DNA of 64,000 bases from a bacterium. Its GTDB lineage: Bacteria > Bacillota > Bacilli > Lactobacillales > Streptococcaceae. A model generated the notes under the pieces. The model made no database searches and had not been told where the DNA came from. It saw nothing but the letters and a program-made list of their open reading frames with translations. The position numbers and the translations under genes are program-made. The DNA lies in contig CAJNCF010000002.1 of assembly GCA_905221195.1 (NCBI GenBank), positions 124,001 through 188,000 of the forward strand, given 5' to 3'. Positions 1-11,300 of the stretch are shown here, one piece after another (the first letter of the stretch is position 1; each line of letters opens with the position of its first letter).

Positions 1-659
<659 letters not shown>

Positions 660-675
660 CTAGAAATTCCCTTTT

Positions 676-681
676 ATTATA
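676..681 (-). promoter_or_regulatory. glmU extended -10
   Basis: On the minus strand the sequence reads TGG followed by TATAAT, an extended -10, about 30 nt upstream of the glmU ATG. No good -35 is visible. Confidence 0.55.
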
Positions 682-762
682 CCATATTTCAAATCATTCC
701 GCGCCCTTGAATGAAAAAATGCTCTAAAGTCCTTTCCTTAACCCATTTTTTGAGTATTTTTT

Positions 763-791
763 TTGATTTTTTCCCATTTTTAAGGTAAAAT
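763..791 (+). promoter_or_regulatory. Promoter of the GH25 gene
   Basis: TTGATT (763-768), a 17-nt spacer and TAAAAT (786-791). The predicted start of transcription falls at about 798-800, on or just before the ATG, so the mRNA is probably leaderless or nearly so. Confidence 0.6.
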
Positions 792-799
792 TATGAGAT

Positions 800-1600
800 A
801 TGAGAAAGAAAATTAATCCGCTTATTTTATTTGGTTTTTTTGGGATTATGATTTTCATTTTAATCCTGAATCGTCCTCGTTTTGAGGACCATCCTGTAAA
901 AACAAAGTCAAATATCGCGCAAGTAGAGACTCAAGCGTTACATAATATAAATAAACCAGTAATTGATGTGTCTGGTTGGCAGCGTCCTGAGGAAATCAAT
1001 TACGATACTCTCTCCCAAAACATTTCTGGAGCTATTGTTCGCGTCCATAGTGGTGCTCAAACGTCCAAAGAGAACGATGCTTCCTATGTTAATGGTATTG
1101 ATAAGGCCTTTAAAACCCATATCACTGAGTTTCAAAAACGAAATGTACCCGTTGGGGTCTATGCCTATGTTGCTGGAAAAAATGTCCAAGAAATGGAAAA
1201 GGCTGCCGAGGTATTCTATAACACCTCTTCGCCATACAGTCCAAGTTACTATTGGCTAGACGTGGAAGAAAAAAACATGTCTAATATGAACGAGGGTGTT
1301 GAAGCCTTCCGAGCAAAGCTAGAATCGCTGGGTGCTAAAAATATCGGAATCTACGTCGGAGTCTACTTCATGGAAGAACATAGTATTGATACAGACAAGT
1401 TTACATCTGTTTGGATTCCTTCCTATGGTTCTGACTCAGGATTTTACGAGGCAACTCCAAAAACTGACTTAGATTACGACATCCACCAGTACACTTCTAA
1501 AGGAAAAATTGCTGGTTTTGACCACGATTTGGATATCAACGTCATCTCTTCCTTAAAAAATAAAGAAGAAACCTTTAGAAAACTCTTTTTAAAACCTTAA
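800..1600 (+). CDS. Membrane-anchored GH25 (lysozyme-type) muramidase
   Basis: Predicted glycoside hydrolase family 25 enzyme, expected to cleave MurNAc-GlcNAc bonds in peptidoglycan outside the membrane. One hydrophobic segment (about residues 8-23) follows a basic start (MRKK) with no lipobox and no clear signal peptidase site, so the protein is probably anchored by its N-terminus. The GH25 domain covers about residues 53-245: VIDVSGW with Asp56 opens it, and YYWLDVEE carries the Asp154/Glu156 pair expected at the active site. HQYTSKGKIAGFDHDLDIN near the end is the usual closing motif. No choline-binding or SH3 repeats are present. It lies divergent from glmU and has no evident Shine-Dalgarno sequence. 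Confidence 0.85.
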   Translation: MRKKINPLILFGFFGIMIFILILNRPRFEDHPVKTKSNIAQVETQALHNINKPVIDVSGWQRPEEINYDTLSQNISGAIVRVHSGAQTSKENDASYVNGIDKAFKTHITEFQKRNVPVGVYAYVAGKNVQEMEKAAEVFYNTSSPYSPSYYWLDVEEKNMSNMNEGVEAFRAKLESLGAKNIGIYVGVYFMEEHSIDTDKFTSVWIPSYGSDSGFYEATPKTDLDYDIHQYTSKGKIAGFDHDLDINVISSLKNKEETFRKLFLKP

Positions 1601-1629
1601 AAGCATTTGTTCAGCATTTGCTTTTTCTT
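1599..1629 (+). terminator. Weak terminator after the GH25 gene
   Basis: AAAAGCA and TGCTTTT arms (7 bp) enclose a 13-nt loop and run into TTTCTTTTT. The stem is AT-rich and the call is tentative. Confidence 0.35.
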
Positions 1630-1640
1630 TTTATTATAGA

Positions 1641-1652
1641 TTGTGATACAAT
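1641..1652 (+). promoter_or_regulatory. Extended -10 for the popT operon
   Basis: TGA followed by TACAAT (1647-1652) makes an extended -10 about 43 nt before the popT ATG. The -35 region is poor. Confidence 0.45.
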
Positions 1653-1694
1653 ATAGTAAGGAGTTTTTGAAATTGAAATAGTTGGAGGAAGTAT

Positions 1695-2537
1695 ATGCTC
1701 TCATGGTTAGCACGCCTTATTAAAGGGATTGTGATTGCTCTTGGATTTATCCTACCAGGAATTTCTGGAGGAGTTCTAGCAGCAATCTTAGGAATTTATG
1801 AACGGATGATTGGCTTTCTGGCCCACCCCTTTAAAGACTTTAAAGAAAATGTTTTGTACTTTATTCCAGTTGCCATCGGTATGCTTCTGGGAATCGGCTT
1901 ATTTTCCTACCCGATTGAATACCTGCTTGAAAATTATCAGGTCTTTGTCTTATGGAGCTTTGCTGGTGCCATCATTGGTACGGTTCCTAGCCTCCTCAAA
2001 GAATCAACTCGAGAATCTGACCGAGACAAGATTGATTTGGCTTGGTTCTGGGCAACCTTTATTATTTCTGGACTAGGTCTCTACGCCTTAAATTTTGTTG
2101 TTGGAACCTTAAGTGCCAGCTTTCTTAACTTCGTCCTAGCAGGTGCACTACTGGCTCTTGGTGTATTGGTTCCTGGTCTCAGCCCATCAAACCTACTTTT
2201 GATTTTGGGCCTCTATGCTCCTATGTTGACTGGTTTTAAAACCTTTGACCTCTTGGGAACTTTCTTCCCGATTGGAATCGGAGCAGGTGCAACTCTCATC
2301 GTTTTTTCAAAAATGATGGATTATGCCTTAAACAACTACCACTCACGCGTCTATCATTTCATCATCGGAATCGTCTTATCAAGTACTCTTTTGATCTTGA
2401 TTCCAAATGCAGGAAACGCTGAAAGTATCCAATACATGGGGCTTTCACATGTCGGTTATGTCATCATCGCCTTCTTCTTTGCACTAGGAATCTGGCTTGG
2501 TATTTGGATGAGCCAATTGGAGGATAAGTATAAATAA
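1695..2537 (+). CDS. popT: DUF368 family undecaprenyl-phosphate translocase (PopT-like)
   Basis: Polytopic membrane protein of the DUF368 family. Members named PopT have been shown to return undecaprenyl phosphate across the membrane for reuse in wall synthesis; function here is by family. The two inverted halves each carry the hallmark re-entrant motif: LPGISGGVLAAILGIY at about residues 20-35 and VPGLSPSNLLLILGLY at about 160-175. The length (280 aa) is normal. ATG is preceded by GGAGG. It is first of a three-gene operon and its stop overlaps the next ATG by one base (TAATG), which suggests coupled translation. Confidence 0.85.
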   Translation: MLSWLARLIKGIVIALGFILPGISGGVLAAILGIYERMIGFLAHPFKDFKENVLYFIPVAIGMLLGIGLFSYPIEYLLENYQVFVLWSFAGAIIGTVPSLLKESTRESDRDKIDLAWFWATFIISGLGLYALNFVVGTLSASFLNFVLAGALLALGVLVPGLSPSNLLLILGLYAPMLTGFKTFDLLGTFFPIGIGAGATLIVFSKMMDYALNNYHSRVYHFIIGIVLSSTLLILIPNAGNAESIQYMGLSHVGYVIIAFFFALGIWLGIWMSQLEDKYK

Positions 2538-3019
2538 TGGCAAAAAAAGTTAAAGTCAAAAAAACATTAGTAGAACAAATCCTGTCTAAAGCAGGTGTCC
2601 CACATCAGGGAATTCAAATCAATGCCCTGGAAGGAGAACTTCCGCAAGGTTATGAACGAGATCAGATTTTCAAAACCTTGGCTCTTTTGGGAGATAAAAC
2701 AGGGCCGATTATTGGAATTGTGCCTATCACTCAACACCTGTCTGAAAAGAAACTAGCCAAATTTTCTGGCAATAAAAAAGTGAGCATGATTCCACAAAAG
2801 GACTTGGAAAAAACAACTGGCTACATTCATGGAACCAATAATCCTGTCGGTATTCGTCAGAAACACAATTACCCCATTTTTATCGATAAAATTGCTCTAG
2901 ACTTGGATCAAATGATTGTCTCTGCTGGCGAAGTTGGTCACAGCATTATCGTCGCTCCCCAAGACTTGGCTAGCTTTGTAAAGGCTGACTTTGCAGATAT
3001 TTTGGAGGACAGTAAGTAA
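2537..3019 (+). CDS. ybaK: YbaK/EbsC family Cys-tRNA(Pro) deacylase
   Basis: Trans-editing enzyme of the YbaK/EbsC family, which hydrolyses Cys-tRNA(Pro) mischarged by prolyl-tRNA synthetase. At 160 aa it is full length for the family. Features seen are the Lys-rich start followed by TLVEQILSKAGVPH, the conserved Lys/Gly core around GNKKVSMIP, and TTGYIHGTNNPVGIRQK, the GY-hGxxxPxG loop typical of this group. It is the middle gene of the operon, overlapping both neighbours by one base. The link to its neighbours looks like co-transcription only. Confidence 0.88.
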   Translation: MAKKVKVKKTLVEQILSKAGVPHQGIQINALEGELPQGYERDQIFKTLALLGDKTGPIIGIVPITQHLSEKKLAKFSGNKKVSMIPQKDLEKTTGYIHGTNNPVGIRQKHNYPIFIDKIALDLDQMIVSAGEVGHSIIVAPQDLASFVKADFADILEDSK

Positions 3020-3636
3020 TGAAACTCTACTTTGTCCGTCACGGCCGTACAGTCTGGAACCAAGAAGGTCGCTTTCAAGGTGCTAGTGGAGATTCTCCCC
3101 TTCTTCCTGAATCCATTGAAACCCTAAAACAACTAGGCCAGTATCTCAAGGATGTTCCTTTTGATCAGATTTATTCAAGTGATTTACCTCGAGCGATCAA
3201 ATCTGCTGAGATTATCCAAAGTCAACTCCAGATGCCTTGTCCTTTAGAAAGTGTTCCTAATCTCCGTGAATGGCAGCTAGGGAAATTAGAAGGTTTGAAA
3301 ATCGCAACCTTGGAAGCTATTTACCCGCAACAAATCAAAGCTTTCCGTACGAATCTTGCTAAGTTTGACACTCAAATGTTCGGAGCCGAATCCCTCTTTA
3401 GCACAACACAACGGACCATCCAATTTATCAAATCACTCAAAAATAATCCAGCTGAACGTATTCTAATTGTCGGCCACGGCGCTAATCTTACTGCCAGTCT
3501 TCGTACTCTTCTAGGTTACAAAGAGCCTCTTCTTCGTAAAGATGGCGGTCTAGCAAATGCCAGCCTGACCATTCTTGAAACCCATGATTTTGAAAGATTC
3601 ACTCTTGATACGTGGAATGATACTTCTTATCAATAA
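3019..3636 (+). CDS. Histidine phosphatase family protein (phosphoglycerate mutase-like)
   Basis: Small cytosolic member of the histidine phosphatase superfamily (205 aa). The catalytic RHG triad is at residues 7-9 (YFVRHGRTVWN), YSSDLPRAIKSAEII is the second conserved block, and a second catalytic His is seen at about 153 in VGHGANLTA. The superfamily includes cofactor-dependent phosphoglycerate mutases and many phosphatases of small metabolites. This short form is more likely a phosphatase than the glycolytic mutase. The substrate cannot be told from sequence. It is last in the operon and followed by a strong terminator. Confidence 0.85.
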   Translation: MKLYFVRHGRTVWNQEGRFQGASGDSPLLPESIETLKQLGQYLKDVPFDQIYSSDLPRAIKSAEIIQSQLQMPCPLESVPNLREWQLGKLEGLKIATLEAIYPQQIKAFRTNLAKFDTQMFGAESLFSTTQRTIQFIKSLKNNPAERILIVGHGANLTASLRTLLGYKEPLLRKDGGLANASLTILETHDFERFTLDTWNDTSYQ

Positions 3637-3667
3637 AGAACTTGATTTTAGCGTCAAGTTCTTTTTA
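3636..3667 (+). terminator. Terminator of the popT operon
   Basis: AAGAACTTGA pairs with TCAAGTTCTT (10 bp) around an 8-nt loop and is followed by TTTTT. The stem begins at the last base of the stop codon. Confidence 0.85.
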
Positions 3668-3704
3668 GTTTTTAAAGATTATCCGTGAATTTCTTGCTTA
3701 TTTA

Positions 3705-3713
3705 TGATAAAAT
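3705..3713 (+). promoter_or_regulatory. lysS extended -10
   Basis: TGA followed by TAAAAT about 60 nt upstream of the lysS ATG. The -35 is weak. The leader shows no T-box, consistent with lysS usually lacking one in streptococci. Confidence 0.5.
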
Positions 3714-3763
3714 GGGAGTATCGCAAAAAATGACTCATCGTATTCAATTTTGAGTAAAACTAG

Positions 3764-5263
<1,500 letters not shown>

Positions 5264-5269
5264 GCTCTT

Positions 5270-5301
5270 ATCCTCTGGTACTTGCCAGAGGATTTTTTTT
5301 C
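5270..5301 (+). terminator. lysS terminator
   Basis: ATCCTCTGG and CCAGAGGAT (9 bp) enclose a 6-nt loop and are followed by eight T residues. Confidence 0.9.
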
Positions 5302-5312
5302 ATAACCAAAAG

Positions 5313-5346
5313 AAATAGACTGAAGTTTTCACCTCAGTCTATTTTT
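5313..5346 (-). terminator. Terminator of the giant surface-protein gene
   Basis: AAATAGACTGA and TCAGTCTATTT arms enclose a short loop just past the stop codon. T-rich tails exist in both directions, so it may also back up lysS termination. Confidence 0.75.
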
Positions 5347-5376
5347 CTATTGGACTTTAGAAAGGAAGGATCTTTC

Positions 5377-8300
5377 TTAGTCTTCTTTTTTCTTACGAGC
5401 TACGAGTCCGAATGCACCCAACATTCCAAGAAGTCCAAGACTAGCTAGACCAGCCTTATCTTCTGTACCAGTATTTGGTAATTCCTTCTTATCATTGGAT
5501 ACGGTTGTTTCAGCTACTTGTTTAGAATCCTGAACTGGAGTAGCTACTGGTTTTTCTGGACTTGTAGGAGTCTCTGGAGAGCTTGGTTGCTCTTGATTGA
5601 TTGGTTTGTTCACTTTCTTATAGTGATGTAGTGTATTTCCTTTAGCATCCGTTGTTGAATGACTAAATTCATATCCTTCCAACTCTATTGGATTGTGTTT
5701 TCCTTCTTTATCTGAAGTAATTCGGTTACCATTTTCATCTAGGTATTCCGTTACAATCTGAACAGTTGAATCGCCATTTTGAGAAATGACTCCTCCACCA
5801 TTTTGTGATTTAGGTGTTACTGTTACAGGAACTTCCACTGTAATAATACGACCGTCAGGTAATTTAACTTTTACCTTAACAACTGGTTTTGTTCCTGGTG
5901 TTTCTGTTGTTGGAATTTCTCCGACTTCAACAATTTCCCATCCTTCTGGTAAACCTACTTTCTTAATAACATCCTCTTTCGTAATTGGTGTTCCAACTTC
6001 CACTACAATAGGAGTTACTTTCGGTGTTACGATGATTGGTACTTCTACTTCAACAATTTCTCCAGTTGGAACTTTAATCTTCACTTTAACGCTTGGTTTC
6101 ACTCCAGCAGGAATAGTTGTTGGGATTTCTCCTACTTCAATAATTTCCCATCCTGGTTCTTTTGGAAGATCGATATGTCCTTTCACATCGTCTGGTGTGA
6201 TTGGAGTTCCTTGTGGTACAACAATTTGTCTTACGGTTGGCGTAACGATGACTGGTACATCGACAGTAATTTTACGTCCATCTGGTAATTCGATTTCCAC
6301 TTTAACAACTGGTTTTGTTCCTGGTGTTGATGTTGTTGGGATTTCTCCTACTTTTGTTACCTTCCATCCATTTGGTAATTCAATATGTTTCTTAACATCT
6401 TCTGGCGTAACTGGTGTTCCAACTTTAACTACCACAGGCGTAACTTTTGGTGTTACGATAACTGGTACATTTACAGTTACTCGAATTCCATTTGGTAACT
6501 CAATCACAACTGGAATACTTGGTCTTTCCCCTGGAACATCTGTTGTAGGTTTGTCACCAATTGAGATAACTTTTGCTCCTTTTGGAATGTGTTTTTCAAC
6601 ATCCTCAGTAGTAATTGGATCACCTTGTTTTTTAACAATATCTTCAATAGGAGTTACAGTTACTGGAATTTCTACAGTCACAACTTTACCATTTGGTAAT
6701 GTGATTGTTACTTTAACTGGATCTTTCTTACCTGGTGTTGTTAAGTCTGGAAGATCTCCTACCTGAACTGTTGCCCCTTCTGGTACTTTGATTTGTTTCA
6801 AAATATCTTCTGGAGTCAATTTATCTTTCGTTACTGGAGTTTCGATTGGTGTAATTGGGGTTACATTCACTGGAACTTCTACCGTAACTACTTTACCATT
6901 TGGTAATGTGATTGTTACTTTAACTGGATCTTTCTTACCTGGTGTTGTTAAGTCTGGTAAGTCGCCTACCTTAACAGTTGCCCCGTCTGGTACTTTGATT
7001 TGTTTCAAAATATCTTCTGGAGTCAATTTATCTTTTGTGACTGGGGTTTCGATTTCCTTAACTGGAGTTACAGTTACTGGTACATCTACTGTATAAGATT
7101 TACCGTTTGGTAATGTAATCGTTACTTTTACAGGAGTTTTTTCACCTGGTGTTGTTAAATCTGGAAGATCGCCGACCTTAACAGTTGCTCCTTCTGGAAT
7201 CTTCATTCCTTTTGTATAATCGTCTTTAGTTAAAGGAGTGTTTGTTACTGGTGTTTCAATCGGTGTTGGTTTTGTTTCAACTACTTTAATAGTAGCTGGA
7301 ACTTCTACTAACACTTTTCCATCTTTATCTTTTACAACTACAGTAACTGGTTTATCCCCTGGAGTTGATCCATCATATGCTTCCGTTTTTCCTTCTGGAA
7401 TCTTGTATTCGAATGTTGACCCTGCTGGATAATCACCTGGTGTGATACTATCTTCAGCTTTAGGTTTATCTTTATCTTCAGCATTCACTGGAGTTAATTG
7501 TTCTTTTCCTTGAACAACTTTAATTTTCGCAGGTACTTCTACAATTGGATCACCATCTGAATCTTTCACAACTACAGTTACATCTTTTTCTCCTGGTGTT
7601 GAACCATCATAGGCTTCTGTTTTTCCTTCTGGCATCTTGTACTCAAATGTTGAACCTTCTGGATAATCATCTGGGGTAATGCTATCTTGTGGTTTTGGTT
7701 TCTTATCACTTTCAGCATTTACTGGAACATACTGTGTCTTAGGTTCTACAACAACAATCTTAGCTGGAATTTCTGTAATTGGTTGTCCATTTAACTTCGC
7801 TACAACTGTTACATCTTTTTCTCCTGGTGTGGTTGTATCTACTGGAGTGTTATCTTTATATTCAAATGTTGTTCCAGTTGGGAAGTCATTCGGATTGATG
7901 TTTTCTTTTGGATCTGGCTGTTTCTTAGCTGGATCTACTGGTACATATTTAGGATAACTTTCCACCACACGTACTGTAGATGGTACCTCAACTAATACCT
8001 TATTCCCTTGTTTCACAACGACAGTAACTTTCTTATCCCCTGGTGTAGATGTATCTACTTCTTCTTTATACTCAAATGTCGCATCATCTGGGTAATCATT
8101 CGGATCAATACTATCTTCAGGAGATGGTTGTTTCTTCCCTTCATCCACTGGAACGATTTGTGGATTTCCTTGTACGACCTTCACTTTTGTTGGTACTTCT
8201 ACAAGTTTATCTTCTCCATCTTTCGCAACAACAACCACATCTTTTTCGCCTGGAGTTGTTGTGTCTACTGGAGTCTTGTATTCAAATGTTGTTCCATCTG

Positions 8301-11300
8301 GATATTGTTCTGGATCAATGCTCTTAGATGCATCTGGTTGTGGCTTGCTTGGATCGGCTACTACGTATTGTGTCTTAGGATCTACAACTACTACTTTTGC
8401 AGGAACTTCTGCAATTGGTTGACCATTTAGCTTAGCAACAACTGTCACATCTTTTTCACCTGCAGTTGTTGTATCTACTGGTGTTTTGTACTCAAATGTT
8501 GTACCGTCTGGATATTCTCCTGGTGTAACACTGTCTTTCGCTTCTGGTTGTTTCTTAGCTGGATCTGCTACAACAAATTGCGGAGTGCTACCTACAACAC
8601 GTACTGTAGATGGTACTTCAACGATTGTGTTTCCTTGTGGGTCAAGCACTTCAACAACCACGTTCTTATCTCCAGTTGTTGTTACATCGATTGGACTTGT
8701 TTGTCCATCTGGAGTTTTGTATCTAAATCTAGAACCTTCTGGATAATCTTCTTTATCAATACTCTTCTCTGGATCTGGAAGAACATCGTTTGTTTCTTTA
8801 ACTGGGACGATTTGTGGTACACCTTCAACTACTGTTACTGGAACTTTAACTGTTGTCGTTTTATCTTGACCATCTACAGTGTATTTAACAGTTACATCCA
8901 CTTCAGTATCTTCTGTTAAGTCTGGAACTGTAATTGTAGCTGTCTCATCAATAGCAACTGTTGCACCTTGAGGTAATTTTCCTGTAAATGTTCCGTCAGC
9001 AATTGCTTTTTTCGCTTGAGCAAGTACTTTTTCTTTTGCTTTTTCTTTATCACCATTTTTAGGAACAAGAATTTCATCAGCTTCTGGTTTTGGTAAAACT
9101 GTTACTGGAACTTTAACTGTTTCAGTTAACTTACCATTGTCGTATGTTACTGGGACGTCAACTGTAATGTCTGTAGCTCCTGCTTTACCTGTTGTTTCTG
9201 GTAAGGTTGTTGGTTCACCTTTTGTACCATCTGTTCCTGGTGTTACAGCTGTTTTTGCTTGTTCAGCAGTTGGTGTTTCACCTTCGAATACAACGATTTT
9301 ACTTGGTGTTGAGCTTACTACTGTAACTGGGACTGAAATAGTATCTTCTGCTACTACTGTACCTGTGCTGTCTTTGTATTGTACTTTTACTGGTACTGCT
9401 GTTTTATCACCATTAGAATCTGTTGCTGGAACAGTATATGTTTGATTTGAATCTAATTCTGCTGTAACTCCTGATGGTAATGTTAGTTTACCTAGGGCAG
9501 CTTGTGCTTTTTCTTTCACCGCTGTTGTTAAGTTTTCACCAGTTGTATCTTTTAATGTTGTTACTTTTTCTGGTGTCGCTTTTGGCAATACTTCAACTGG
9601 TACATTTACAATTTCATCTCCTGTTGGATACGTTACCGTTGTAGTTGCAGTTACATCTTTTGCTCCTGCTTTACCTGTTGTTTCTGGTAATCCTGCTTCT
9701 GTTGGAGCGTTAACTGTTCCTCCAGTACCTGGTGTTACGGCATTCTTAACTTTCTCTGCATCTGGTTTTGTTCCTTCTACAGTGTATACTGTTTTCGGTT
9801 CAGAACCTAATACATTGATAGTTACTGGTACTGTTGTAGGGTATTCTTTTCCATCTACTGTATATGTTGCTGGAACATTTACAACACCTTTGTTTGTACC
9901 TTTTTCATTTGTTAAAGTTTCTGCTACAGCTTCTGTTATATCACCAACTGTCACTGTTGCTCCTGTAGGTAATTTTCCTTTGAAGCCTGCTTCTTCTACT
10001 AATGCTGACGCTTTTGCTTTCGCTACTTCTTTTACTTTATCTACGGTTGAACCTTTTGGTACATCTGCTTCGCCAGTTGCTTTTGGTAAAACTGTTACTG
10101 GAACACTTACTGTTTCTGTTAATTTACCATTATCATATGTTACTGGTACATCAACTTTAACGTCTGTTGCTCCTGCTTTTCCTGTTGTTTCTGGTAATGT
10201 TGTTGGTTCACCTTTTGTACCATCTGTTCCTGGTGTTACGGCATCTTTTGCTTGATCTGCTGTCGGTTTTTCACCTTCGAATACGACGATTTTACTTGGT
10301 GTTGAACCTACTACTGTTACAGGAACTTCTACTTCTTTACTTGCAACTACATTACCATCTTTTACATACTCTACAACTGCTGTTGCTGGTGTTTGTACTC
10401 CAGTTGCTGTCGTTGCCGGTACTGTTCTCGCTTTAACTTCTTTAACTCTTACAGTTACACCATCTGGCAACTTAGTTGTCGCTGTAGCTGCTTCTGTGGC
10501 TTTTGCTTTTACCACTTCTTCTAAATCAGTACTATCTTTTAGTACTTTTACACCTTCTGGAGTTACTTTTGGTAATACGGTCACTGGAACATTTACTGTT
10601 TCTTCACCATTTGCATACTTAACTTTAGTTGGAACTGTGACATCTGTTGCTCCAACTTTATCATTTGTATTTGGTAAATCAACTTCCCTTGGATCTTGTA
10701 CCGTTCCACCTTCTCCTGGTGTTACTGCATCTTTCACCTTGTCTACTTTAGGTTTGTCACCTTCAACAACGTATACTGGATTTGCATTTGAACCAACTAC
10801 ATTTACAGTAATTTCTGCATCTTTTGTATACTTAACACTGTCTACTGTGTAGGTTACTGGGACTTTTACAGTTCCTTTGTTTGTTCCTGCTTCCGTTGTA
10901 ATGGCTGCAAGCACTTCTTTTGTAATCGCTCCAACTTCTACATCTTTTGCACCATCTGGTAATTTAGCTTTAAAATCTGCTGAGTTTGCTACTTCCTCTG
11001 CTTTAGCTTTAGCTACTTCTTTAACTTTATCTGCAGTTTCACCTTTTGGTACTGTTACTTCGCCTTTAGCAACTGGTAATACTGTTACAGGAACTTGCAC
11101 TTGTTCTGGATCTTTCAATCCTTCGTAAGTTACGGGTACCGTTACTTCTTTCTTACCTGTTGTTTTTGTTAGGTCTTCTGGAATTGCAGGACTACCTTTT
11201 GTTCCATCAGTTCCTGGTGTTACTGCATCTTGAACAGTTTTAGCTTCTACTGTATCACCTTCGAAAACTACTACTGATTTTGGTGTTGAACCTACTACTG

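Noticed and set aside
5786..6766. Long plus-strand open frame (326 codons) opposite the surface-protein repeats, and similar ones up to 11.1 kb
   Set aside because: Thr/Gly/Pro-rich shadow of the codon-biased repeats; no ribosome-binding site and periodic with the repeats on the other strand.
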